The notes under the pieces: model-generated | Database searches by the model: none | Told to the model about the DNA's origin: nothing | Seen by the model: the letters and a program-made list of their open reading frames with translations, nothing else | DNA from: CAZVEV01 sp964625865 | GTDB lineage: Bacteria; Planctomycetota; Phycisphaerae; SM23-33 | Direction: 5' to 3' | Assembly (NCBI GenBank): GCA_964625865.1 | Contig: CAZVEV010000303.1 | Coordinates: forward strand, 1 to 7,236 | DNA: 7,236 nucleotides | In this document: positions 1 to 5,726 of the stretch, one piece after another | Layout: every line of letters starts with the position of its first letter | Position numbering within the stretch: the first letter of the stretch is position 1 | Position numbers and translations under genes: made by a program

Positions 1-60
<60 letters not shown>

Positions 61-111
61 GTGGCGGGCTCAGGTGCAACACTCGTCGCCCTGCCCTCAG
101 GGGGATTCGTC

Positions 112-139
112 ATTGTATCACTCGCACTGGAGCAGTCAA
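112..139 (-). promoter_or_regulatory. sigma-70-type promoter for the tRNA-Ile gene
   Basis: On the minus strand TTGACT (139-134) is followed after 16 bp by TACAAT (117-112). Each box matches the consensus at five of six positions. Transcription would begin near position 105 and leave a 5' leader of about 45 nt before the mature tRNA end at 60, to be removed by RNase P. The boxes lie between the ffh stop and the tRNA, so the tRNA appears to have its own transcription unit. The positions are read directly; activity is inferred. Confidence 0.65.
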
Positions 140-211
140 ACGTTCTTTTTCGACGAACGGAAGATTTTTCTTGAGCAGCGTCTACGGTCGTCCGTCGAGT
201 CTTTCGTTGCT

Positions 212-251
212 CTTGCGCGCCGCGCGAAGCGACGCGCGGGGCAAGCCCCGC
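212..251 (-). terminator. overlapping strong hairpins downstream of ffh, possible terminator
   Basis: Two GC-rich stem-loops follow the ffh stop codon (279-281) on the minus strand. One is a 6-bp perfect stem, positions 236-241 with 246-251 around a 4-nt loop. The other is 7 bp, positions 220-226 with 233-239, extended by CTTGC/GCAAG at 212-216 and 241-245 across a small internal loop. They share bases 236-239 and so cannot both form. No run of U follows on the minus strand, so this is not a textbook intrinsic terminator. It may stop transcription with Rho or protect the 3' end of the ffh message. The rest of 61-278 shows the tRNA promoter and nothing else I recognise. Confidence 0.4.
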
Positions 252-278
252 CGCTAAACAACCGCGGCACCGGCACGG

Positions 279-1709
279 TCAGCGCTTGCGCTTCTTGCGG
301 CGCTTGGCGCGCTCCTTCTTGCTCAGGCGCTTGGAGCGCTGCTTGACCTTGAACCGCGGGGTCGCGCCGGACATGGACATCTGGCCCATCTGCTGGGCCA
401 TCTTCATCCGATCCTTCATCCCCATCCCCGCCATCTGCTTCATCATGTTGGCGGCCATGTTGAAGCTCTTGACCATGCCCGAGACGTCCTGCGGCTCGGT
501 GCCGGACCCGCGGGCGATACGGCGCCGTCGCGAAGCGTCAATCGACGACGGGTCGTTCTTCTCGGCGGCGGTCATGGAGCAGATGATGGCCTCCATCTGC
601 TTGAACTCCCCCCCGCCGAACTGCATGTCCTTCATCTGCGAGCCCATGCCGGGCATCATCTTCATGATGTCCTTCATGGGCCCGAGCTTCTGCATCTGCT
701 TGATCTGCTTGAGGAAGTCGTCGAGGGTGAACTGGCCCTTGGCCATCTTGGCCTGCATCTTGGCCGCCTGCTCCTGGTCGAACTCCTTCTGGGCCTTCTC
801 GACCAGTCCCACCACGTCGCCCATGCCCAGGATCCGCCCGGCCATCCGGTCGGCGTGGAACTCCTCGAGATCGCTCATCTTCTCGCCGACACCGATGAAC
901 TTGATGGGCTTGCCGGTGACCGCCTTGACGCTCAGGGCCGCCCCGCCCCGGGCGTCGGAGTCGAACTTCGTCAGGATCACGCCGTCCAGTTCGAGCCGGT
1001 CGTTGAACTCCTTGGCGGAGTTGACGGCGTCCTGGCCGGTCATGGCGTCGCAGACGAGGTAGATCTGCTGGGGCTTGACGGCCCGGGCGATATCCTCGGC
1101 CTGCTTCATCATCTCCTCATCGACGTGCAGCCGTCCGGCGGTGTCGATGATCACCACGTCGCGCTCATTGTCGCGAGCCCAGGAGATGCTCTTGCGAGCC
1201 ACCCGCACCGGGTTGGTCTCGCCGTCGAGCCTGAACGTTGGCGTATCGACCTGCTGGCCGACGATGTCGAGTTGCTGGACCGCCGCGGGGCGCTGCAGGT
1301 CGCAGGCGACCATCATCGGGTGCTTGCCCTGGGCGATCAGGTTCTTTGCGAGCTTGCCGCACGTGGTGGTCTTGCCCGCCCCCTGGAGGCCTGCCATCAT
1401 GATGACCGTCGGCGGAGGCGTGACGAAGTAGATCCGCGTGTCGACCGGCCCCATGAGGGCCTCGAGTTCGTCCTGGACGATCTTGACCATCAGTTGGCCC
1501 GGGTGGAGGCTCTGGATGACCTCTTGCCCGACGGCCTTGTCCACCACGTCGTTGCAGAACTGCCGGACAACCTGGTAGTTCACATCGGCTTCCAGCAGTG
1601 CCGTCCGCACGTCGCGCATGGCGTCGCGAACGTTCTTCTCGTTGATCCGCCCCCGCCCCGAGAGGCGGTGGAAGAACCCGTCGAACTTCTCAGTCAGTGC
1701 TTCAAACAT
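279..1709 (-). CDS. ffh: signal recognition particle protein Ffh (SRP54 family GTPase)
   Basis: Ffh binds 4.5S/SRP RNA and the signal sequences of nascent membrane and secreted proteins. It delivers ribosomes to the membrane receptor FtsY through paired GTP hydrolysis. The 476-residue protein has the full N-G-M layout. The helical N domain covers about 1-95. The GTPase domain follows with P-loop GLQGAGKTTT (107-116), DLQRPAA (137-143), DTAGR (189-193), TKFDSDARGG (247-256) and FIGVGEK (271-277). A methionine-rich M domain (about 300-445) contains the MMPGMG finger-loop region (351-356) and the RNA-binding segment SRRRRIARGSG (393-403). The tail, 451-476, is almost entirely Lys/Arg. The G4 motif reads TKFDS where most bacteria have TKLDG. 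The ATG at 1707-1709 gives the usual MFE-LT-K start, although no clear Shine-Dalgarno sequence precedes it. The gene stands alone, without the common rpsP or trmD neighbours. Identification is secure. Confidence 0.98.
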   Translation of the reverse strand: MFEALTEKFDGFFHRLSGRGRINEKNVRDAMRDVRTALLEADVNYQVVRQFCNDVVDKAVGQEVIQSLHPGQLMVKIVQDELEALMGPVDTRIYFVTPPPTVIMMAGLQGAGKTTTCGKLAKNLIAQGKHPMMVACDLQRPAAVQQLDIVGQQVDTPTFRLDGETNPVRVARKSISWARDNERDVVIIDTAGRLHVDEEMMKQAEDIARAVKPQQIYLVCDAMTGQDAVNSAKEFNDRLELDGVILTKFDSDARGGAALSVKAVTGKPIKFIGVGEKMSDLEEFHADRMAGRILGMGDVVGLVEKAQKEFDQEQAAKMQAKMAKGQFTLDDFLKQIKQMQKLGPMKDIMKMMPGMGSQMKDMQFGGGEFKQMEAIICSMTAAEKNDPSSIDASRRRRIARGSGTEPQDVSGMVKSFNMAANMMKQMAGMGMKDRMKMAQQMGQMSMSGATPRFKVKQRSKRLSKKERAKRRKKRKR

Positions 1710-1762
1710 CGTGGCAAGAGTCTACAACACCCTCACGGTTGATGCCAGCGCCATGGTTGATT

Positions 1763-1794
1763 CCGCCTGTTTGGCGGGCGATCGTCAGATCGCC
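1763..1794 (-). terminator. two adjacent perfect hairpins between aclA and ffh
   Basis: A 7-bp perfect stem, GGCGATC/GATCGCC with a 4-nt loop, occupies 1777-1794. It abuts a 5-bp perfect stem, CCGCC/GGCGG with loop TGTTT, at 1763-1777; the two share base 1777. They lie 23 bp beyond the aclA stop and 53 bp before the ffh start. They may end or protect the aclBA transcript, or attenuate readthrough into ffh. No U tract follows on the minus strand, so classical intrinsic termination is doubtful. I see no convincing promoter for ffh in 1710-1816. Confidence 0.4.
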
Positions 1795-1816
1795 GTTTCC
1801 CCGATGCCGACGACGC

Positions 1817-3898
1817 CTACCCTTCCTCCTTCGGTCGGGTCAGCGCCGTGCACTCGTCGACGGGGATCCGCATGTCCATGGGACTGCCGTGGTCCTGGTG
1901 GTCCAGGAACTCGCCGCCGGCCCCGGCGGCCCGTCCAACGGCAAAGAGCATGAAGGCGATGTCGCAGACGCGGCGGACGCTGATGCGCTTGTCCTTCAGC
2001 GCCTTCCAGCAGGCCCCGAGAACGACCGATGCGATGGCCCCGTCCAGGTTGACCGCCCAGACGTTCCTGGCCACGCCGATCTGCTTCAGCCGTCCGGCCA
2101 GCAGGTGGTAGAACTCCAGGAAGACGTTGCAGCGTCCGGCGGAGGCGATGTAGGCGGCGATCACGCGTTCGCGCGGGTCGTAGTTGACCGGCTCGTTTCG
2201 GAATACCGGATGGCCCAGACAGGGGATGCGCTTGTAGTCCGTGCCGGCCTCCTTGGCGGCGCGCCGGCGTTTGGCGAACTTCTCGGCCTCCGTGTTGGCG
2301 ATCGCATGGAGATCCAGTCCGTGGTCCGGGTCGTGCGGATCGTCCAGGTCCACGTGGCGAAAGACGTCGATCAGGTAGTCGGCAGCCCGCCTGCCATTGC
2401 CCCCGTGGACCTCGCCGAGGCATGCGAGCGTAGCGATCATGGCCGTGTTCGGCGCGTTGCCCGCGGACGTCGACAGTTTGGCGCCCTGGGCGGAGATGGT
2501 GCCCGGCCCGTTGCTCAGCGAGGCGATGAGGCACCGCTCGACCAGTTCGGCTTCGAAATCGTCCAGGCGCTCGCCCGTCCAGGCGAGCATGAGCGATCGG
2601 CCGAAATGCCCCGCCGTCATCTCGTCTTCAAGCGAGTACCCGTGCAGTCGCGTGGTGCGCCCGTCGTTGGACGAGGCCCGCGAGACGTTGCGCATGTCGC
2701 GCCGGGACGGATTCGCCCCCAGCGTCTCCCGGCTGAACGCCTTGGCCTGCGCGGCGTAGGGCTTGGGGATGACGCCGGGATGCAGCACGAGTTGCGGCGC
2801 GAGCGTCTTGCCCAATCCCTTGTAGTCCACGAACCACGGGGTGAGCCTGAACGCCTTGGCGGGCTTGAAGTCGCGGGGGATGCCCAAGCGCTCGCAGACC
2901 AGCGCGGCGGCTTTGGGCAGGTGGTGAAGCGTCGTGATGCGAATGCCGCGTCCGAGGGCCCCGGCCAACTCGTCAGACTTCTTGTACCGCCTGCCGGCCT
3001 CGAAGGGCTCGCACCCGAAGTACTCGTCGAAGAGCTTCATCTTGGCTTCGGCGGACGTCTGCCCTCCTTCGATGACGGCGCCGGCGTGTCCAAGCGACAG
3101 GTCGCGCCCGGAGAGAATCGCCCCGGCGATGTAGACGATGACGGGCTTGACGTCCGATGCGGCACGAAGCATCTCGACGGTATCTCTCTCGTAGAATCCG
3201 CCCGGTTCGATGTACAGGACGATCAGGCGCGTCTTGTCGTCGGCCAGCGCCAGTTCCACCAGGTCGCGGGGAGGCGTCAGAATCAGCGTGTCCTTGCCGG
3301 TCGATATGCCGTAGCTTGTGCCCACCCCCGCATTTTGAAGGTACGACGCCATCGTATTGACCATGTTGCCGCTGTTGGAAATGATGGTCGCGCAGCCGGG
3401 GATGAAGCTCTCGGCCGGGTTGTCGCCTCCGACGGCCCCCACGCGCACGGCGTCATGCGTGTTGATCAGGCCCAGCGAGTTCCCGCCGACGACGTCGATG
3501 TCGGCCTCGCGGCACAGGTGGGCGATCTTGGCGCTGACCTCGATCGAGATGTGCTCGGTGATGACGAAAACCGTTTCCACCGTCCCGTTGCCATACTCCA
3601 CCACGCTCTTGACGTCGCCGTAGACCGCCGGCGGCGGGGAGTAGACGATGATCTTGTTCGGGCGTTTGGCCTTGGGCAGGCCGGCCATCAGTTCCTCTGC
3701 CGTGGCAAACACGTGTATGGGGTCCTGGCCGGGCACGTCGATGGTCTGGCCCCCCTTGCCGAGGGCCCAGCCGCCGATGATGTTGCCGCAGTACTGCTGC
3801 GAGGCCACCGAGACCCCGCCGGCCTCACGCCCGGTGATGTTCGAAACCGCCACGCGGTCGCCCGCCTTGAGAAGATCGCTGAGGGTCTTGGCTCTCAT
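1817..3898 (-). CDS. aclA: ATP-citrate lyase large (alpha) subunit-like: SucD-like CoA-ligase fused to a citrate synthase-like lyase domain
   Basis: This subunit should transfer phosphate through a histidine to form citryl-CoA, then cleave it to acetyl-CoA and oxaloacetate. Residues 1-320 resemble succinyl-CoA synthetase alpha: CoA-binding Rossmann start with NITGREAGG (20-28) and GGWALGKGGQ (42-51), ITEHI (113-117), ISNSGNM (173-179), EPGG (231-234) and the phospho-histidine motif GHAGA with His271. Residues about 345-680 are citrate-synthase-like: EVHGG (496-500, His498), GHPVF (562-566, His563), DPR (574-576) and NLDG (617-620, Asp619). At 693 residues it is longer than the roughly 610-residue Chlorobium-type AclA. 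In a gapless alignment from memory with human ACLY, the active-site His of GAHNT is Gln471, the Arg of GHR is Pro564, and the Phe of RFGG is His498. A substrate other than citrate is therefore possible. The start overlaps the aclB stop as ATGA and has GGAGGT five bases upstream, indicating translational coupling. Confidence 0.85.
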   Translation of the reverse strand: MRAKTLSDLLKAGDRVAVSNITGREAGGVSVASQQYCGNIIGGWALGKGGQTIDVPGQDPIHVFATAEELMAGLPKAKRPNKIIVYSPPPAVYGDVKSVVEYGNGTVETVFVITEHISIEVSAKIAHLCREADIDVVGGNSLGLINTHDAVRVGAVGGDNPAESFIPGCATIISNSGNMVNTMASYLQNAGVGTSYGISTGKDTLILTPPRDLVELALADDKTRLIVLYIEPGGFYERDTVEMLRAASDVKPVIVYIAGAILSGRDLSLGHAGAVIEGGQTSAEAKMKLFDEYFGCEPFEAGRRYKKSDELAGALGRGIRITTLHHLPKAAALVCERLGIPRDFKPAKAFRLTPWFVDYKGLGKTLAPQLVLHPGVIPKPYAAQAKAFSRETLGANPSRRDMRNVSRASSNDGRTTRLHGYSLEDEMTAGHFGRSLMLAWTGERLDDFEAELVERCLIASLSNGPGTISAQGAKLSTSAGNAPNTAMIATLACLGEVHGGNGRRAADYLIDVFRHVDLDDPHDPDHGLDLHAIANTEAEKFAKRRRAAKEAGTDYKRIPCLGHPVFRNEPVNYDPRERVIAAYIASAGRCNVFLEFYHLLAGRLKQIGVARNVWAVNLDGAIASVVLGACWKALKDKRISVRRVCDIAFMLFAVGRAAGAGGEFLDHQDHGSPMDMRIPVDECTALTRPKEEG

Positions 3899-5133
3899 GC
3901 GGCACCTCCGATGGCCTGGAAGGCCTTGGCCAGTTGTGCGGCGTATTCGGCCACCTGCGTCACCGGCGTGTCCGGACCGAACATCACGTAGGGCATGCCC
4001 AGTGATTCGAGCGTGTCCCTCATGGCGAGCATGCCCTGGACCAGCCGCGGCCCGCCGCGACCGATCACGACGGGGATGTTGACCGGCCCGTGCTCGTCGA
4101 CGTAGACCTGCAGGGCGTCGGCGATGGCTTTGAACGTCACGTCGATCAGCGTGTTGTTAGCCTTGCCACCCAGGATCAGCACGAGTCCCGCCTTGTCGAG
4201 GTTGTGCTCGAAGCAGATCTTCGCCGTACCGTACATCCGCTCGTACGGCGGGTTGCCCCCGAAGTCCGAGAGGAACATCGGCGAGCCGGCGTTGAGCATG
4301 AGCGTCTCGGTGATGATCGTCGAGGCCCCGCCGCCAAAGAGGATCGGCAGGATAAGGTCCCCGCCAAGGTCGGCCACGTGCGCCTGGCCGCGATGGCTCG
4401 AGGCGTTCCACGCGGCCATCTCCTCCTCGAAACTCGTCGCGTTGGCCGGATACTCCGGCAGGTCGAAGCCGAGGTTCTTGAACTTGAAGTTCGCCTCGTC
4501 GAAGACGGCCTTGAAGTCGCACGCGTAGGGCTTGCCCTCCGCCGTCACCCGCCACGGGTTGATCTCGCACATCCGCATGCCGGTCGACCGGAACATGTCG
4601 ACGAAGTCCACCAGGGATCGCGACAGCGGACTGACGGCGTTCTTCGGACAGCCCAGCCTCTCCAGGACCTCGCTGGCCTGGTACGCGTCGAGCCACTTGT
4701 ACACGTCGATGGGCACCAGGGCCTTGGCGTCGTCGGCGACGGTCTCGATGTCCATCCCGCCGGCCAGCGAGAGCGTCAGCATGGGCCCGGTGTATCGCGA
4801 GTCGTACGTGATGGCCGAGTAGACCTCCACCTCGGCCGGGATGTACTGCACGAGGTAGGCCGTCCGCGGCAGGCGACCGCCGATCTCCATGCCCCCAACG
4901 AGTTTCAACTCGCGCTGGGCCTCCACGTGGTCGGCCACCTTCTTGATCGCGCCCGCCTTGCCGCGTTTGCCCGTCAGCACGTCGGGCTTGACGATGGCCT
5001 GCCCTCCCCACCGCGCCATCGCCTCGCGGATCTCGGCCGCACTGGCATCGGCGGTCAGGTGTTCCGGCACGGGCATGTTGAATCGCCCGGCCAGGTTCTC
5101 CAAAAACGTCAGTTCCGTCGCCTTGGCGGCCAT
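3895..5133 (-). CDS. aclB: ATP-citrate lyase small (beta) subunit-like: ATP-grasp with citrate-binding domain
   Basis: This subunit binds ATP and citrate and phosphorylates the AclA-like partner, the first half of the ATP-citrate lyase reaction. Residues about 1-240 form an ATP-grasp fold like succinyl-CoA synthetase beta. They carry IVKPDVLTGKRGKAG (47-61) and the metal-binding set Glu190 and Asn192 in CEINP plus Asp206. Residues about 258-400 match the citrate-binding domain of ATP-citrate lyase: GGGAS (267-271), GGKANNT (322-328) and GRGGP (358-362). From memory, human ACLY binds citrate with Asn346, Thr348, Tyr364 and Arg379. Asn326, Thr328, Tyr344 and Arg359 here keep exactly that spacing, which favours citrate. 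The length, 412 residues, is normal for the family. The ATG (5131-5133) follows GTGAGG by seven bases. The gene leads the aclB-aclA operon and overlaps aclA by four bases. Confidence 0.9.
   Translation of the reverse strand: MAAKATELTFLENLAGRFNMPVPEHLTADASAAEIREAMARWGGQAIVKPDVLTGKRGKAGAIKKVADHVEAQRELKLVGGMEIGGRLPRTAYLVQYIPAEVEVYSAITYDSRYTGPMLTLSLAGGMDIETVADDAKALVPIDVYKWLDAYQASEVLERLGCPKNAVSPLSRSLVDFVDMFRSTGMRMCEINPWRVTAEGKPYACDFKAVFDEANFKFKNLGFDLPEYPANATSFEEEMAAWNASSHRGQAHVADLGGDLILPILFGGGASTIITETLMLNAGSPMFLSDFGGNPPYERMYGTAKICFEHNLDKAGLVLILGGKANNTLIDVTFKAIADALQVYVDEHGPVNIPVVIGRGGPRLVQGMLAMRDTLESLGMPYVMFGPDTPVTQVAEYAAQLAKAFQAIGGAA
3904..3909 (-). promoter_or_regulatory. ribosome binding site fixing the aclA start
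   Basis: GGAGGT on the minus strand lies inside the last codons of aclB, five bases before the aclA ATG (3896-3898). It is a near-perfect Shine-Dalgarno sequence. It confirms this start and implies that the two subunits are made together from one message. Confidence 0.75.
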
Positions 5134-5249
5134 GGCACGGCCTCACTTCCTGCTATCGCCTCGACACAATCACACGGTACGACTTCCCGTCTGACCAACT
5201 GGCACTTCTCGTATACCGTCCTGAAATCCTCTGTCAACGAATTCTCCAT
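5109..5249 (-). CDS. possible 46-residue upstream ORF overlapping the aclB start
   Basis: An ATG at 5247-5249 on the minus strand is preceded by AAGGTGA at a usable distance and opens a 46-codon frame. The frame ends at 5109, 25 bases inside aclB in another frame. The first half (MENSLTEDFRTVYEKCQLVR) looks protein-like; the second half is Pro/Arg-rich and ends inside aclB. No family is recognised and I see no membrane segment. The proposed aclB promoter lies within this frame, so the two readings compete. It could be a translated leader coupled to aclB or simply chance. Confidence 0.2.
   Translation of the reverse strand: MENSLTEDFRTVYEKCQLVRREVVPCDCVEAIAGSEAVPWPPRRRN
5210..5237 (-). promoter_or_regulatory. 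sigma-70-type promoter for aclBA
   Basis: On the minus strand a perfect TTGACA (5237-5232) is followed after 16 bp by TATACG (5215-5210), four of six matches to TATAAT. Transcription would start near 5203, giving a leader of about 70 nt before the aclB ATG. The leader ends in AGGAAGTGAGG, the aclB ribosome binding site. No operator is recognised. Confidence 0.55.
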
Positions 5250-5272
5250 CGTCCCGTCACCTTTTTCTTTGT

Positions 5273-5353
5273 CGGCAGGAACAGCGAGCAATGTGAGGTC
5301 CGGCATTGGCCCTGAGCACATGCCTCGACGGTTCCTGCGGCGCCAACACGGCG
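5273..5353. repeat. long imperfect palindrome between the divergent aclB and MNT promoters
   Basis: An outer 8-bp inverted repeat, GCAGGAAC (5275-5282) and GTTCCTGC (5331-5338), encloses further paired segments. CGAG/CTCG is 5285-5288 with 5324-5327, and CA/TG is 5289-5290 with 5321-5322. TGTG/CACA is 5292-5295 with 5317-5320, AGG/CCT is 5296-5298 with 5311-5313, and CC/GG is 5300-5301 with 5308-5309. By hand I count about 25 pairs in 64 nt with only small bulges. A small CGCC-AACAC-GGCG hairpin adjoins at 5341-5353. Candidate roles are a folded RNA, a relic of a small inverted-repeat element, or a regulator site. No known family is recognised. Confidence 0.5.
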
Positions 5354-5370
5354 GAAGCCCAATGATTCGT

Positions 5371-5398
5371 TTGCCTGCCTTGCACCCGAGAGTATAAT
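5371..5398 (+). promoter_or_regulatory. promoter of the MNT/HEPN cassette, placed for a leaderless message
   Basis: TTGCCT (5371-5376), a 16-bp spacer and a perfect TATAAT (5393-5398) lie directly before the GTG start of the nucleotidyltransferase gene at 5406. The usual start point, six to eight bases after the -10 box, falls at about 5404-5406. The transcript would thus begin at or next to the start codon. There is no properly spaced Shine-Dalgarno sequence; a GAGAG at 5388-5392 is 13 bases away and overlaps the promoter. Confidence 0.6.
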
Positions 5399-5405
5399 TC
5401 ACGTT

Positions 5406-5726
5406 GTGAGTCCCGAACTGGAAAGCACGATTTCACGAGCAGTCCGGCGTCTGGTGGAGGAGTTCCATCCCCAGAAGGTGTATCTGTTCGGCTCCCATGC
5501 GTGGGGGCAGGTTGACGATGACAGCGATGTTGACCTGATGGTCATCGTCGAAGAGATGTCTGCCAGCCCCACGCGAATGGCTCGCCGGGCCTACGGCTGC
5601 CTGAGAGGCCTGCATTTCGCAAAAGACATCTTGGTCAGATCGGCCCGCTCGTTTCAGGAAAACGCCCTCCAGTCCGCCACGCTCGAAGCCCAGGTCGCTC
5701 GGAGGGGGAAGCTGCTGTATGGGTGA
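5406..5726 (+). CDS. minimal nucleotidyltransferase (MNT), antitoxin-type partner of HEPN
   Basis: This is a small DNA-polymerase-beta-fold nucleotidyltransferase of 106 residues. Members paired with HEPN proteins act as antitoxins; well-studied ones (MntA) silence the HEPN toxin by adding AMP to it. The signature GSx10DxD is intact: Gly29, Ser30, Asp41, Asp43 in FGSHAWG and SDVDLMVIV. Asp74 in KDILV supplies the third metal-binding carboxylate. The length and the ending (RRGKLLYG) are typical of the full-length family, so the gene looks functional. The start is GTG, chosen because SPELE and VEEFHPQKVYLFGS match the usual family start and because a TATAAT box lies just upstream. It overlaps the putative HEPN start by eight bases (ATGGGTGA), the standard arrangement for this pair. 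With HEPN it is the only plus-strand gene set here, which suggests a transferred accessory cassette. Confidence 0.9.
   Translation: MSPELESTISRAVRRLVEEFHPQKVYLFGSHAWGQVDDDSDVDLMVIVEEMSASPTRMARRAYGCLRGLHFAKDILVRSARSFQENALQSATLEAQVARRGKLLYG

Noticed and set aside
1697..3991. A 764-residue open frame on the plus strand, antisense to aclA
   Set aside because: It is a by-product of high G+C codon use. Its translation is rich in Arg, Val, Asp, Gly and His with no recognisable domain, while the minus strand encodes clear SucD and citrate-synthase motifs.
4090..5397. A 435-residue plus-strand open frame antisense to aclB
   Set aside because: It has low-complexity, His/Arg/Leu-rich composition and no family motif. 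It lies opposite a well-conserved ATP-grasp protein.
5109..5402. A 97-residue version of the ORF upstream of aclB, starting at 5402
   Set aside because: The extra N-terminal part would be coded through the palindrome and the MNT promoter, has no ribosome binding site that I can see, and does not look protein-like.
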